From contig CM049319.1 of NCBI GenBank assembly GCA_026874595.1, forward strand, positions 68,103,917 through 68,167,916: a stretch of DNA of 64,000 bases, in the 5' to 3' direction. Each line of letters opens with the position of its first letter. The stretch's first letter is position 1. This DNA comes from Sipunculus nudus. Taxonomy: Eukaryota > Annelida > Sipuncula > Golfingiida > Sipunculidae. The notes under the pieces are model-generated. The model saw only the letters and a list, made by a program, of their open reading frames with translations, was not told the DNA's origin and ran no database searches. The position numbers and the translations under genes were made by a program. Shown here piece by piece: positions 39,195 through 53,800 of the stretch.

Positions 39195-42100
39195 CCGTTC
39201 CGCCGAGTAGAGCATAGGAAAGTGAACCTCGTATCTGAACCGTGCCACCGTGTAGAGCATAGGAAAGTGAACCTCGTATATGAACCGTGCCACCCTGTAG
39301 AGCATAGGAAAGTGAACCTCGTATATGAACCGTTCCGCCGAATAGAGCATAGGAAAGTGAACCTCGTTGTTGAACCGTGCCACCGTGTAGAGCATAGGAA
39401 AGTGAACCTCTTATATGAACCGTGCCACCCTGTAGAGCATAGGAAAATGAACCTCGTATATGAACCGTGCCACCGAGTAGAGCATAGGAAAGTGAACCTC
39501 GTATATGAACCGTTCAGCCATGTAGAGCATAGGAGAGTGAACCTCGTATGTGAACCGTGCCGCCGTGTAGAGCATAGGAGACTGAACCTCGTATGTGAAC
39601 CGTGCCGCCGTGTAGAGGATATGAAAGTGAACCTCGTTGTTGAACCGTGCCACCGAGTAGAGGATATGAAAGTGAACCTCGTATGTGAACCGTGCCGCCG
39701 TGTAGAGGATATGAAAGTGAACCTCGTATATGAACCGTGCCACCGAGTAGAGCATAGGAAAGTGAATCTCGTTGTTGAACCGTGCCGCCGTGTAGAGGAT
39801 ATGAAAGTGAACCTCGTATGTGAACCGTGCCACCGAGTAGAGCATAGGAAAGTCAATCTCGTTGTTGAACCGTGCCACCCTGTCGAGCATAGGAAAGTGA
39901 ACCTCGTATATGAACCGTTCCGCCGAGTAGAGCATAGGAAAGTGAACCTCGTATATGAACCGTGCCACCGTGTAGAGCATAGGAAAGTGAAAATCGTTGT
40001 TGAACCGTGCCACCGAGTAGAGGATATGAAAGTGAACCTCGTATGTGAACCGTTCCGCCGTGTAGAGGATATGAAAGTGAACCTCGCATGTGAACCGTGC
40101 CGCCGTGTAGAGGATATGAAAGTGAACCTCGTATATGAACCGTGCCACCGAGTAGAGCATAGGAAAGTGAACCTCGTATATGAACCGTTCAGCCATGTAG
40201 AGCATAGGAGAGTGAACCTCGTATGTGAACCGTGCCGCCGTGTAGAGCATAGGAAAGTGAACCTCGTATATGAACCGTTCAGCCATGTAGAGCATAGGAG
40301 GGTGAACCTCGTATGTGAACCGTGCCGCCGTGTAGAGCATAGGAAAGTGAACCTCGTATATGAACCGTGCCACCGTGTAGAGCATAGGAAAGTGAACCTC
40401 GTTGTTGAACCGTGCCACCGAGTAGAGCATAGGAAAGTGAACCTCGTTCTCAAACCATTCCGCCATGTAAGGCAGAGGACACTGAATCTGGTTGTCGAAC
40501 CGTGCCACCGAGTGGAGCATAGGAAAGTGAATCTCGTTGTTGAACAGTGCCGCCGTGTAGAGGATATGAAAGTGAACCTCGTATATGAACCGTGCCACCG
40601 AGTAGAGCATAGGAGAGTGAATCTCGTTGTTGAACCGTGCCGCCGTGTAGAGGATATGAAAGTGAACCTCGTATGTGAACCGTGCCGCCGTGTAGAGGAT
40701 ATGAAAGTGAACCTCGTATATGAACCGTGCCACCGAGTAGAGCATAGGAAAGTGAACCTCGTATATGAACCGTTCAGCCATGTAGAGCATAGGAGAGTGA
40801 ACCTCGTATGTGAACCGTGCCGCCGTGTAGAGCATAGGAAAGTGAACCTCGTATATGAACCGTTCAGCCATGTAGAGCATAGGAGAGTGAACCTCGTATG
40901 TGAACCGTGCCGCCGTGTAGAGCATAGGAAAGTGAACCTCGTATATGAACCGTTCAGCCATGAAGAGCATAGGAGAGTGAACCTCGTATATGAACAGTGC
41001 CGCCATGTGAATCATACGAAAGTGAACCTCGTATATTAACCGTTTCGCCGAGTAGAGCATAGGAAAGTGAACCTCGTATATGAACCGTGCCACCGTGTAG
41101 AGCATAGGAAAGTGAACCTCGTTGTTGAACCGTGCCACCCTGTAGAGCATAGGAAAGTGAACCTCGTATATGAACCGTTCCGCCGAATAGAGCATAGGAA
41201 AGTGAACCTCGTATATGAACCCTGCCACCGTGTAGAGCATAGGAAAGTAAATCTCGTTGTTGAACAGTGCCGCCGTGTAGAGGATATGAAAGTGAACCTC
41301 GTATATGAACCGTGCCACCGAGTAGAGCATAGGAGAGTGAACCTCGTTGTTGAACCGTGCCACCGTGTAGAGCATATGAAAGTGAACCTCGTATATGAAC
41401 CGTGCCACCCTGTAGAGCATAGGAAAATGAACCTCGTATAAGAACCGTGCCACCGAGTAGAGCATAGGAAAGTGAACCTCGTATATGAACCGTTCAGCCA
41501 TGTAGAGCATAGGAGAGTGAACCTCGTATGTGAACCGTGCCGCCGTGTAGAGCATAGGAAAGTGAACCTCGTATATGAACCGTTCAGCCATGTAGAGCAT
41601 AGGAGAGTGAACCTCGTATGTGAACCGTGCCGCCGTGTAGAGGATATGAAAGTGAACCTCGCATGTGAACCGTGCCGCCGTGTAGAGGATATGAAAGTGA
41701 ACCTCGTATATGAACCGTGCCACCGAGTAGAGCATAGGAAAGTGAACCTCGTATATGAACCGTTCAGCCATGTAGAGCATAGGAGAGTGAACCTCGTATG
41801 TGAACCGTGCCGCCGTGTAGAGCATAGGAAAGTAAACCTCGTATATGAACCGTTCAGCCATGTAGAGCATAGGAGGGTGAACCTCGTATGTGAACCGTGC
41901 CGCCGTGTAGAGCATAGGAAAGTGAACCTCGTATATGAACCGTTCAGCCATGTAGAGCATAGGAGAGTGAACCTCGTATGTGAACCGTGCCGCCGTGTAG
42001 AGGATATGAAAGTGAACCTCGTATATGAACCGTGCCACCGAGTAGAGCATAGGAAAGTGAATCTCGTTGTTGAACCGTGCCGCCGTGTAGAGGATATGAA

Positions 42101-45100
42101 AGTGAACCTCGTATGTGAACCGTGCCACCGAGTAGAGCATAGGAAAGTCAATCTCGTTGTTGAACCGTGCCACCCTGTCGAGCATAGGAAAGTGAACCTC
42201 GTATATGAACCGTTCCGCCGAGTAGAGCATAGGAAAGTGAACCTCGTATATGAACCGTGCCACCGTGTAGAGCATAGGAAAGTGAAAATCGTTGTTGAAC
42301 CGTGCCACCGAGTAGAGGATATGAAAGTGAACCTCGTATGTGAACCGTTCCGCCGTGTAGAGGATATGAAAGTGAACCTCGCATGTGAACCGTGCCGCCG
42401 TGTAGAGGATATGAAAGTGAACCTCGTATATGAACCGTGCCACCGAGTAGAGCATAGGAAAGTGAACCTCGTATATGAACCGTTCAGCCATGTAGAGCAT
42501 AGGAGAGTGAACCTCGTATGTGAACCGTGCCGCCGTGTAGAGCATAGGAAAGTGAACCTCGTATATGAACCGTTCAGCCATGTAGAGCATAGGAGGGTGA
42601 ACCTCGTATGTGAACCGTGCCGCCGTGTAGAGCATAGGAAAGTGAACCTCGTATATGAACCGTGCCACCGTGTAGAGCATAGGAAAGTGAACCTCGTTGT
42701 TGAACCGTGCCACCGAGTAGAGCATAGGAAAGTGAACCTCGTTCTCAAACCATTCCGCCATGTAAGGCAGAGGACACTGAATCTGGTTGTCGAACCGTGC
42801 CACCGAGTGGAGCATAGGAAAGTGAATCTCGTTGTTGAACAGTGCCGCCGTGTAGAGGATATGAAAGTGAACCTCGTATATGAACCGTGCCACCGAGTAG
42901 AGCATAGGAGAGTGAATCTCGTTGTTGAACCGTGCCGCCGTGTAGAGGATATGAAAGTGAACCTCGTATGTGAACCGTTCCGCCGTGTAGAGGATATGAA
43001 AGTGAACCTCGTATATGAACCGTGCCACCGAGTAGAGCATAGGAAAGTGAACCTCGTATATGAACCGTTCAGCCATGTAGAGCATAGGAGAGTGAACCTC
43101 GTATGTGAACCGTGCCGCCGTGTAGAGCATAGGAAAGTGAACCTCGTATATGAACCGTTCAGCCATGTAGAGCATAGGAGAGTGAACCTCGTATGTGAAC
43201 CGTGCCGCCGTGTAGAGCATAGGAAAGTGAACCTCGTATATGAACCGTTCAGCCATGAAGAGCATAGGAGAGTGAACCTCGTATATGAACAGTGCCGCCA
43301 TGTGAATCATAGGAAAGTGAACCTCGTATATTAACCGTTTCGCCGAGTAGAGCATAGGAAAGTGAACCTCGTATATGAACCGTGCCACCGTGTAGAGCAT
43401 AGGAAAGTGAACCTCGTTGTTGAACCGTGCCACCCTGTAGAGCATAGGAAAGTGAACCTCGTATATGAACCGTTCCGCCGAATAGAGCATAGGAAAGTGA
43501 ACCTCGTATATGAACCCTGCCACCGTGTAGAGCATAGGAAAGTAAATCTCGTTGTTGAACAGTGCCGCCGTGTAGAGGATATGAAAGTGAACCTCGTATA
43601 TGAACCGTGCCACCGAGTAGAGCATAGGAGAGTGAACCTCGTTGTTGAACCGTGCCACCGTGTAGAGCATATGAAAGTGAACCTCGTATATGAACCGTGC
43701 CACCCTGTAGAGCATAGGAAAATGAACCTCGTATAAGAACCGTGCCACCGAGTAGAGCATAGGAAAGTGAACCTCGTATATGAACCGTTCAGCCATGTAG
43801 AGCATAGGAGAGTGAACCTCGTATGTGAACCGTGCCGCCGTGTAGAGCATAGGAAAGTGAACCTCGTATATGAACCGTTCAGCCATGTAGAGCATAGGAG
43901 AGTGAACCTCGTATGTGAACCGTGCCGCCGTGTAGAGCATAGGAAAGTGAACCTCGTATGTGAACCGTTCAGCCATGTAGAGCATAGGAGAGTGAACCTC
44001 GTATATGAACCGTTCCGCCGGGTAGAGCATAGGAAAGTGAACCTCGTATATGAACCGTGCCACCGTGTAGAGCATAGGAAAGTGAACCTCGTTGTTGAAC
44101 CGTGCCACCGAGTAGAGCATAGGAAAGTGAACCTCGTTCTCAAACCATTCCGCCATGTAAGGCAGAGGACACTGAATCTGGTTGTCGAACCGTGCCACCG
44201 AGTGGAGCATGGGAAAGTGAATCTCGTTGTTGAACCGTGCCGCCGTGTAGAGGATATGAAAGTGAACCTCGTATATGAACCGTGCCACCGAGTAGAGCAT
44301 AGGAAAGTGAACCTCGTATATGAACCGTTCAGCCATGTAGAGCATAGGAGAGTGAACCTCGTATGTGAACCGTGCCGCCGTGTAGAGCATAGGAAAGTGA
44401 ACCTCGTATATGAACCGTTCAGCCATGTAGAGCATAGGAGGGTGAACCTCGTATGTGAACCGTGCCGCCGTGTAGAGCATAGGAAAGTGAACCTCGTATA
44501 TGAACCGTGCCACCGTGTAGAGCATAGGAAAGTGAACCTCGTTGTTGAACCGTGCCACCGAGTAGAGCATAGGAAAGTGAACCTCGTTCTCAAACCATTC
44601 CGCCATGTAAGGCAGAGGACACTGAATCTGGTTGTCGAACCGTGCCACCGAGTGGAGCATAGGAAAGTGAATCTCGTTGTTGAACAGTGCCGCCGTGTAG
44701 AGGATATGAAAGTGTACCTCGTATATGAACCGTGCCACCGAGTAGAGCATAGGAGAGTGAATCTCGTTGTTGAACCGTGCCGCCGTGTAGAGGATATGAA
44801 AGTGAACCTCGTATGTGAACCGTTCCGCCGTGTAGAGGATATGAAAGTGAACCTCGTATATGAACCGTGCCACCGAGTAGAGCATAGGAAAGTGAACCTC
44901 GTATATGAACCGTTCAGCCATGTAGAGCATAGGAGAGTGAACCTCGTATGTGAACCGTGCCGCCGTGTAGAGCATAGGAAAGTGAACCTCGTATATGAAC
45001 CGTTCAGCCATGTAGAGCATAGGAGAGTGAACCTCGTATGTGAACCGTGCCGCCGTGTAGAGCATAGGAAAGTGAACCTCGTATATGAACCGTTCAGCCA

Positions 45101-46979
45101 TGAAGAGCATAGGAGAGTGAACCTCGTATATGAACAGTGCCGCCATGTGAATCATAGGAAAGTGAACCTCGTATATTAACCGTTTCGCCGAGTAGAGCAT
45201 AGGAAAGTGAACCTCGTATATGAACCGTGCCACCGTGTAGAGCATAGGAAAGTGAACCTCGTTGTTGAACCGTGCCACCCTGTAGAGCATAGGAAAGTGA
45301 ACCTCGTATATGAACCGTTCCGCCGAATAGAGCATAGGAAAGTGAACCTCGTATATGAACCCTGCCACCGTGTAGAGCATAGGAAAGTAAATCTCGTTGT
45401 TGAACAGTGCCGCCGTGTAGAGGATATGAAAGTGAACCTCGTATATGAACCGTGCCACCGAGTAGAGCATAGGAGAGTGAACCTCGTTGTTGAACCGTGC
45501 CACCGTGTAGAGCATATGAAAGTGAACCTCGTATATGAACCGTGCCACCCTGTAGAGCATAGGAAAATGAACCTCGTATAAGAACCGTGCCACCGAGTAG
45601 AGCATAGGAAAGTGAACCTCGTATATGAACCGTTCAGCCATGTAGAGCATAGGAGAGTGAACCTCGTATGTGAACCGTGCCGCCGTGTAGAGCATAGGAA
45701 AGTGAACCTCGTATATGAACCGTTCAGCCATGTAGAGCATAGGAGAGTGAACCTCGTATGTGAACCGTGCCGCCGTGTAGAGCATAGGAAAGTGAACCTC
45801 GTATGTGAACCGTTCAGCCATGTAGAGCATAGGAGAGTGAACCTCGTATATGAACCGTTCCGCCGGGTAGAGCATAGGAAAGTGAACCTCGTATATGAAC
45901 CGTGCCACCGTGTAGAGCATAGGAAAGTGAACCTCGTTGTTGAACCGTGCCACCGAGTAGAGCATAGGAAAGTGAACCTCGTTCTCAAACCATTCCGCCA
46001 TGTAAGGCAGAGGACACTGAATCTGGTTGTCGAACCGTGCCACCGAGTGGAGCATGGGAAAGTGAATCTCGTTGTTGAACCGTGCCGCCGTGTAGAGGAT
46101 ATGAAAGTGAACCTCGTATATGAACCGTGCCACCGAGTAGAGCATAGGAGAGTGAACCTCGTATGTGAACCTTGCCGCCGTGTAGAGCATAGGAAAGTGA
46201 ACCTCGTTGTTGAACCGTGCCACCGTGTAGAGCATATGAAAGTGAACCTCGTATATGAACCGTGCCACCCTGTAGAGCATAGGAAAATGAACCTCGTATA
46301 AGAACCGTGCCACCAAGTAAAGCATAGGAAAGTGAACCTCGTATATGAACCGTTCAGCCATGTAGAGCATAGGAGAGTGAACCTCGTATGTGAACCGTGC
46401 CGCCGTGTAGAGCATAGGAAAATGAACCTCGTATATGAACCGTTCAGCCATGTAGAGCATAGGAGAGTGAACCTTGTATATGAACCGTGCCGCCATGTAG
46501 AAATTAGGAAAGTGAACCTCGTATATGAACCGTTCCGCCGAGTAGAGCATAGGAAAGTGAACCTCGTATATGAACCGGGCCACCGTGTAGAGCATAGGAA
46601 AGTGAACCTCGTTGTTGAACCGTGCCACCCTGTAGAGCATAGGAAAGTGAACCTCGGATATGAACCGTTCCGCCGAGTAGAGCATAGGAAAGTGAACCTC
46701 GTATATGAACCGTGCCACCGAGTAGAGCATAGGAAAGTGAACCTCGTATATGAACCGTGCCACCGTGTAGAGCATAGGAAAGTGAACCTCGTATATGAAC
46801 CGTGCCACCGTGTAGAGCATAGGAAAGTGAACCTGGTATATGAACCGTGCCACCCTGTAGAGCATAGGAAAGTGAACCTCGTTATTGAACCGTGCCACCC
46901 TGTAGAGCATAGGAAAGTGAACCTCGTATATGAACCGTTCCGCCGAGTAGAGCATAGGAAAGTGAACCTCGTATATTAA
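39195..46979. repeat. Array segment Y' (second copy of Y)
   Basis: Variant order follows Y, but with an internal duplication. Marker units lie at 40446, 42741, 44136, 44586 and 45981. Stop variants lie at about 41034, 43329, 45174 and 46974, giving intervals of 2,295, 1,845 and 1,800 bp. The two markers at 44136 and 44586, only 10 units apart, show a junction where two higher-order repeats were joined out of register. The portion 45179-46301 is almost unchanged from 21161-22283. Confidence 0.8.
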
Positions 46980-47876
46980 CCGTGCCACCGAGTAGAGCAT
47001 AGGAAAGTGAACCTCGTTCTTAAACCATTCCGCCATGTAAGGCAGAGGACAGTGAATCTGGTTGTCGAACAGTGCCGCCGTGTAGAGCATAGGAAAGTGA
47101 ACCTCGTATATGAACCGTTCCGCCGAGTAGAGCATAGGAAAGTGAACCTCGTATATGAACCGTGCCACCGAGTAGAGCATAGGAAAGTGAACCTCGTATA
47201 TGAACGGTGCCACCGAGTAGAGCATAGGAAAGTGAACCTCGTATATGAACCGTACCGCCGTGTAGCGCATAGGAAAGTGAACCTCGTATATGAACCGTGC
47301 CACCGAGTAGAGCATAGGAAAGTGAACCTCGTATATGAACCGTGCCACCGAGTAGAGCATAGGAAAGTGAATCTCGTTGTTGAACCGTGCCGCCGTGTAG
47401 AGGATATGAAAGTTAACCTCGTATGTGAACCGTGCCGCCGTGTAGAGGATATGAAAGTGACTCGTATATGAACCGTGCCACCGAGTAGAGCATAGGAAAG
47501 TGAACCTCGTATATGAACCGTTCAGCCATGTAGAGCATAGGAGAGTGAACCTCGTATGTGAACCGTGCCGCCGTGTAGAGCATAGGAAAGTGAACCTCGT
47601 ATATGAACCGTTCAGCCATGTAGAGCATAGGAGAGTGAACCTCGTATGTGAACCGTGCCGCCGTGTAGAGCATAGGAAAGTGAACCTCGTATATGAACCG
47701 TTCAGCCATGTAGAGCATAGGAGAGTGAACCTCGTATGTGAACCGTTCCGCCGGGTAGAGCATAGGAAAGTGAACCTCGTATATGAACCGTGCCACCGTG
47801 TAGAGCATAGGAAAGTGAACCTCGTTGTTGAACCGTGCCACCGAGTAGAGCATAGGAAAGTGAACCTCGTTCTCAA
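39411..47876 (-). other. Longest repeat-born open frame (2,821 codons), not called as a gene
   Basis: This reverse-strand frame reads through 188 repeat units without a stop. It starts in the 15-residue register LCSTRWHGSYTRFTF and passes, at the 2-bp deletion, into the register MLYTVARFIYEVHFP. Both registers are open because the unit length is divisible by three and the common unit has no stop in any reverse frame. I see no signal peptide, known domain, splice structure or terminal unique exon. A frame that survives a frameshift because the next register is also open is what a stop-poor repeat gives by chance. The reverse frame is also closed elsewhere by copied changes such as CTTATATG (near 13142, 15482, 16611, 31855, 38510 and 39410). 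Transcription cannot be excluded from sequence alone. Confidence 0.15.
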
Positions 47877-50800
47877 ACCATTCCGCCATGTAAGGCAGAG
47901 GACACTGAATCTGGTTGTCGAACCGTGCCACCGAGTGGAGCATGGGAAAGTGAACCTCGTTGTTGAACCGTGCCACCGTGTAGAGCATATGAAAGTGAAC
48001 CTCGTATATGAACCGTGCCACCCTGTAGAGCATAGGAAAATGAACCTCGTATAAGAACCGTGCCACCGAGTAGAGCATAGGAAAGTGAACCTCGTATATG
48101 AACCGTTCAGCCATGTAGAGGATAGGAGAGTGAACCTCGTATGTGAACCGTGCCGCCGTGTAGAGCATAGGAAAGTGAACCTCGTATATGAACCGTTCAG
48201 CCATGTAGAGCATAGGAGAGTGAACCTCGTATGTGAACCGTGCCGCCGTGTAGAGCATAGGAAAGTGAACCTCGTATATGAACCGTTCAGCCATGTAGAG
48301 CATAGGAGAGTGAACCTTGTATATGAACCGTGCCGCCATGTAGAGATCAGGAAAGTGAACCTCGTATATGAACCGTTCCGCCGAGTAGAGCATAGGAAAG
48401 TGAACCTCGTATATGAACCGGGCCACCGTGTAGAGCATAGGAAAGTGAACCTCGTTGTTGAACCGTGCCACCCTGTAGAGCATAGGAAAGTGAACCTCGG
48501 ATATGAACCGTTCCGCCGAGTAGAGCATAGGAAAGTGAACCTCGTATATGAACCGTGCCACCGAGTAGAGCATAGGAAAGTGAACCTCGTATATGAACCG
48601 TGCCGCCATGTAGAGCATAGGAAAGTGAACCTCGTATATTAACCGTTCCGCCGAGTAGAGCATAGGAAAGTGAACCTCGTATATGAACCGTGCCACCGTG
48701 TAGAGCATAGGAAAGTGAACCTCGTTGTTGAACCGTGCCACCCTGTAGAGCATAGGAAAGTGAACCTCGTATATGAACCGTGCCACCGAGTAGAGCATAG
48801 GAAAGTGAACCTCGTATATGAACCGTGCCACCGAGTAGAGCATAGGAAAGTGAATCTCGTTGTTGAACCGTGCCGCCGTGTAGAGGATATGAAAGTTAAA
48901 CTCGTATTTGAACCGTGCCGCCGTGTAGAGGATATGAAAGTGACTCGTATATGAACCGTGCCACCGAGTAGAGCATAGGAAAGTGAACCTCGTATATGAA
49001 CCGTTCAGCCATGTAGAGCATAGGAGAGTGAACCTCGTATGTGAACCGTGCCGCCGTGTAGAGCATAGGAAAGTGAACCTCGTATATGAACCGTTCAGCC
49101 ATGTAGAGCATAGGAGAGTGAACCTCGTATGTGAACCGTGCCGCCGTGTAGAGCATAGGAAAGTGAACCTCGTATATGAACCGTTCAGCCATGTAGAGCA
49201 TAGGAGAGTGAACCTCGTATATGAACCGTTCCGCCGGGTAGAGCATAGGAAAGTGAACCTCGTATATGAACCGTGCCACCGTGTAGAGCATAGGAAAGTG
49301 AACCTCGTTGTTGAACCGTGCCACCGAGTAGAGCATAGGAAAGTGAACCTCGTTCTCAAACCATTCCGCCATGTAAGGCAGAGGACACTGAATCTGGTTG
49401 TCGAACCGTGCCACCGAGTGGAGCATGGGAAAGTGAATCTCGTTGTTGAACCGTGCCGCCGTGTAGAGGATATGAAAGTGAACCTCGTATATGAACTGTG
49501 CCACCGAGTAGAGCATAGGAGAGTGAACCTCGTATGTGAACCTTGCCGCCGTGTAGAGCATAGGAAAGTGAACCTCGTTGTTGAACCGTGCCACCGTGTA
49601 GAGCATATGAAAGTGAACCTCGTATATGAACCGTGCCACCCTGTAGAGCATAGGAAAATGAACCTCGTATAAGAACCGTGCCACCGAGTAGAGCATAGGA
49701 AAGTGAACCTCGTATATGAACCGTTCAGCCATGTAGAGCATAGGAGAGTGAACCTCGTATGTGAACCGTGCCGCCGTGTGGAGCATAGGAAAGTGAACCT
49801 CGTATATGAACCGTTCAGCCATGTAGAGCATAGGAGAGTGAACCTCGTATGTGAACCGTGCCGCCGTGTAGAGCATAGGAAAGTGAACCTCGTATATGAA
49901 CCGTTCAGCCATGTAGAGCATAGGAGAGTGAACCTTGTATATGAACCGTGCCGCCATGTAGAGATTAGGAAAGTGAACCTCGTATATGAACCGTTCCGCC
50001 GAGTAGAGCATAGGAAAGTGAACCTCGTATATGAACCGGGCCACCGTGTAGAGCATAGGAAAGTGAACCTCGTTGTTGAACCGTGCCACCCTGTAGAGCA
50101 TAGGAAAGTGAACCTCGGATATGAACCGTTCCGCCGAGTAGAGCATAGGAAAGTGAACCTCGTATATGAACCGTGCCACCGAGTAGAGCATAGGAAAGTG
50201 AACCTCGTATATGAACCGTTCAGCCATGTAGAGAATAGGAGAGTGAACCTCGTATGTGAACCGTGCCGCCGTGTAGAGCATAGGAAAGTGAACCTCGTTG
50301 TTGAACCGTGCCACCCTGTAGAGCATAGGAAAGTGAACCTCGTATATGAACCGTTCAGCCATGTAGAGCATAGGAGAGTGAACCTCGTATGTGAACCGTG
50401 CCGCCGTGTAGAGCATAGGAAAGTGAACCTCGTATATGAACCGTTCAGCCATGAAGAGCATAGGAGAGTGAACCTCGTATATGAACAGTGCCGCCATGTG
50501 AATCATAGGAAAGTGAACCTCGTATATTAACCGTTTCGCCGAGTAGAGCATAGGAAAGTGAACCTCGTATATGAACCGTGCCACCGTGTAGAGCATAGGA
50601 AAGTGAACCTCGTTGTTGAACCGTGCCACCCTGTAGAGCATAGGAAAGTGAACCTCGTATATGAACCGTTCCGCCGAATAGAGCATAGGAAAGTGAACCT
50701 CGTATATGAACCCTGCCACCGTGTAGAGCATAGGAAAGTGAATCTCGTTGTTGAACAGTGCCGCCGTGTAGAGGATATGAAAGTGAACCTCGTATATGAA

Positions 50801-53800
50801 CCGTGCCACCGAGTAGAGCATAGGAGAGTGAACCTCGTTGTTGAACCGTGCCACCGTGTAGAGCATATGAAAGTGAACCTCGTATATGAACCGTGCCACC
50901 CTGTAGAGCATAGGAAAATGAACCTCGTATAAGAACCGTGCCACCGAGTAGAGCATAGGAAAGTGAACCTCGTATATGAACCGTTCAGCCATGTAGAGCA
51001 TAGGAGAGTGAACCTCGTATGTGAACCGTGCCGCCGTGTAGAGCATAGGAAAGTGAACCTCGTATATGAACCGTTCAGCCATGTAGAGCATAGGAGAGTG
51101 AACCTCGTATGTGAACCGTGCCGCCGTGTAGAGCATAGGAAAGTGAACCTCGTATATGAACCGTTCAGCCATGTAGAGCATAGGAGAGTGAACCTCGTAT
51201 ATGAACCGTTCCGCCGGGTAGAGCATAGGAAAGTGAACCTCGTATATGAACCGTGCCACCGTGTAGAGCATAGGAAAGTGAACCTCGTTGTTGAACCGTG
51301 CCACCGAGTAGAGCATAGGAAAGTGAACCTCGTTCTCAAACCATTCCGCCATGTAAGGCAGAGGACACTGAATCTGGTTGTCGAACCGTGCCACCGAATG
51401 GAGCATGGGAAAGTGAATCTCGTTGTTGAACCGTGCCGCCGTGTAGAGGATATGAAAGTGAACCTCGTATATGAACCGTGCCACCGAGTAGAGCATAGGA
51501 GAGTGAACCTCGTATGTGAACCTTGCCGCCGTGTAGAGCATAGGAAAGTGAACCTCGTTGTTGAACCGTGCCACCGTGTAGAGCATATGAAAGTGAACCT
51601 CGTATATGAACCGTGCCACCCTGTAGAGCATAGGAAAATGAACCTCGTATAAGAACCGTGCCACCGAGTAGAGCATAGGAAAGTGAACCTCGTATATGAA
51701 CCGTTCAGCCATGTAGAGCATAGGAGAGTGAACCTCGTATGTGAACCGTGCCGCCGTGTAGAGCATAGGAAAGTGAACCTCGTATATGAACCGTTCAGCC
51801 ATGTAGAGCATAGGAGAGTGAACCTCGTATGTGAACCGTGCCGCCGTGTAGAGCATAGGAAAGTGAACCTCGTATATGAACCGTTCAGCCATGTAGAGCA
51901 TAGGAGAGTGAACCTTGTATATGATCCGTGCCGCCATGTAGAGATTAGGAAAGTGAACCTCGTATATGAACCGTTCCGCCGAGTAGAGCATAGGAAAGTG
52001 AACCTCGTATATGAACCGGGCCACCGTGTAGAGCATAGGAAAGTGAACCTCGTTGTTGAACCGTGCCACCCTGTAGAGCATAGGAAAGTGAACCTCGGAT
52101 ATGAACCGTTCCGCCGAGTAGAGCATAGGAAAGTGAACCTCGTATATGAACCGTGCCACCGAGTAGAGCATAGGAAAGTGAAGCTCGTATATGAACCGTT
52201 CAGCCATGTAGAGAATAGGAGAGTGAACCTCGTATGTGAACCGTGCCGCCGTGTAGAGCATAGGAAAGTGAACCTCGTTGTTGAACCGTGCCACCCTGTA
52301 GAGCATAGGAAAGTGAACCTCGTATATGAACCGTGCCACCGTGTAGAGCATAGGAAAGTGAACCTCGTATATGAACCGTGCCACCGTGTAGAGCATAGGA
52401 AAGTGAACCTCGTATATGAACCGTGCCACCCTGTAGAGCATAGGAAAGTGAACCTCGTTATTGAACCGTGCCACCCTGTAGAGCATAGGAAAGTGAACCT
52501 CGTATATGAACCGTTCCGCCGAGTAGAGCAAAGGAAAGTGAACCTCGTATATTAACCGTGCCACCGAGTAGAGCATAGGAAAGTGAACCTCGTTGTTGAA
52601 CCGTGCCACCGAGTAGAGCATAGGAAAGTGAACCTCGTTCTTAAACCATTCCGCCATGTAAGGCAGAGGACAGTGAATCTCGTTGTTGAACCGTGCCGCC
52701 GTGTAGAGGATATGAAAGTTAAACTCGTATGTGAACCGTGCCGCCGTGTAGAGGATATGAAAGTGACTCGTATATGAACCGTGCCACCGAGTAGAGCATA
52801 GGAAAGTGAACCTCGTATATGAACCGTTCAGCCATGTAGAGCATAGGAGAGTGAACCTCGTATGTGAACCGTGCCGCCGTGTAGAGCATAGGAAAGTGAA
52901 CCTCGTATATGAACCGTTCAGCCATGTAGAGCATAGGAGAGTGAACCTCGTATGTGAACCGTGCCGCCGTGTAGAGCATAGGAAAGTGAACCTCGTATAT
53001 GAACCGTTCAGCCATGTAGAGCATAGGAGAGTGAACCTCGTATATGAACCGTTCCGCCGGGTAGAGCATAGGAAAGTGAACCTCGTATATGAACCGTTCC
53101 GCCGTGTAGAGCATAGGAAAGTGAACCTCGTTGTTGAACCGTGCCACCGAGTAGAGCATAGGAAAGTGAACCTCGTTCTCAAACCATTCCGCCATGTAAG
53201 GCAGAGGACACTGAATCTGGTTGTCGAACCGTGCCACCGAGTGGAGCATGGGAAAGTGAATCTCGTTGTTGAACCGTGCCGCCGTGTAGAGGATATGAAA
53301 GTGAACCTCGTATATGAACCGTGCCACCGAGTAGAGCATAGGAGAGTGAACCTCGTATGTGAACCTTGCCGCCGTGTAGAGCATAGGAAAGTGAACCTCG
53401 TTGTTGAACCGTGCCACCGTGTAGAGCATATGAAAGTGAACCTCGTATATGAACCGTGCCACCCTGTAGAGCATAGGAAAATGAACCTCGTATAAGAACC
53501 GTGCCACCGAGTAGAGCATAGGAAAGTGAACCTCGTATATGAACCGTTCAGCCATGTAGAGCATAGGAGAGTGAACCTCGTATGTGAACCGTGCCGCCGT
53601 GTAGAGCATAGGAAAGTGAACCTCGTATATGAACCGTTCAGCCATGTAGAGCATAGGAGAGTGAACCTCGTATGTGAACCGTGCCGCCGTGTAGAGCATA
53701 GGAAAGTGAACCTCGTATATGAACCGTTCAGCCATGTAGAGCATAGGAGAGTGAACCTTGTATATGAACCGTGCCGCCATGTAGAGATTAGGAAAGTGAA

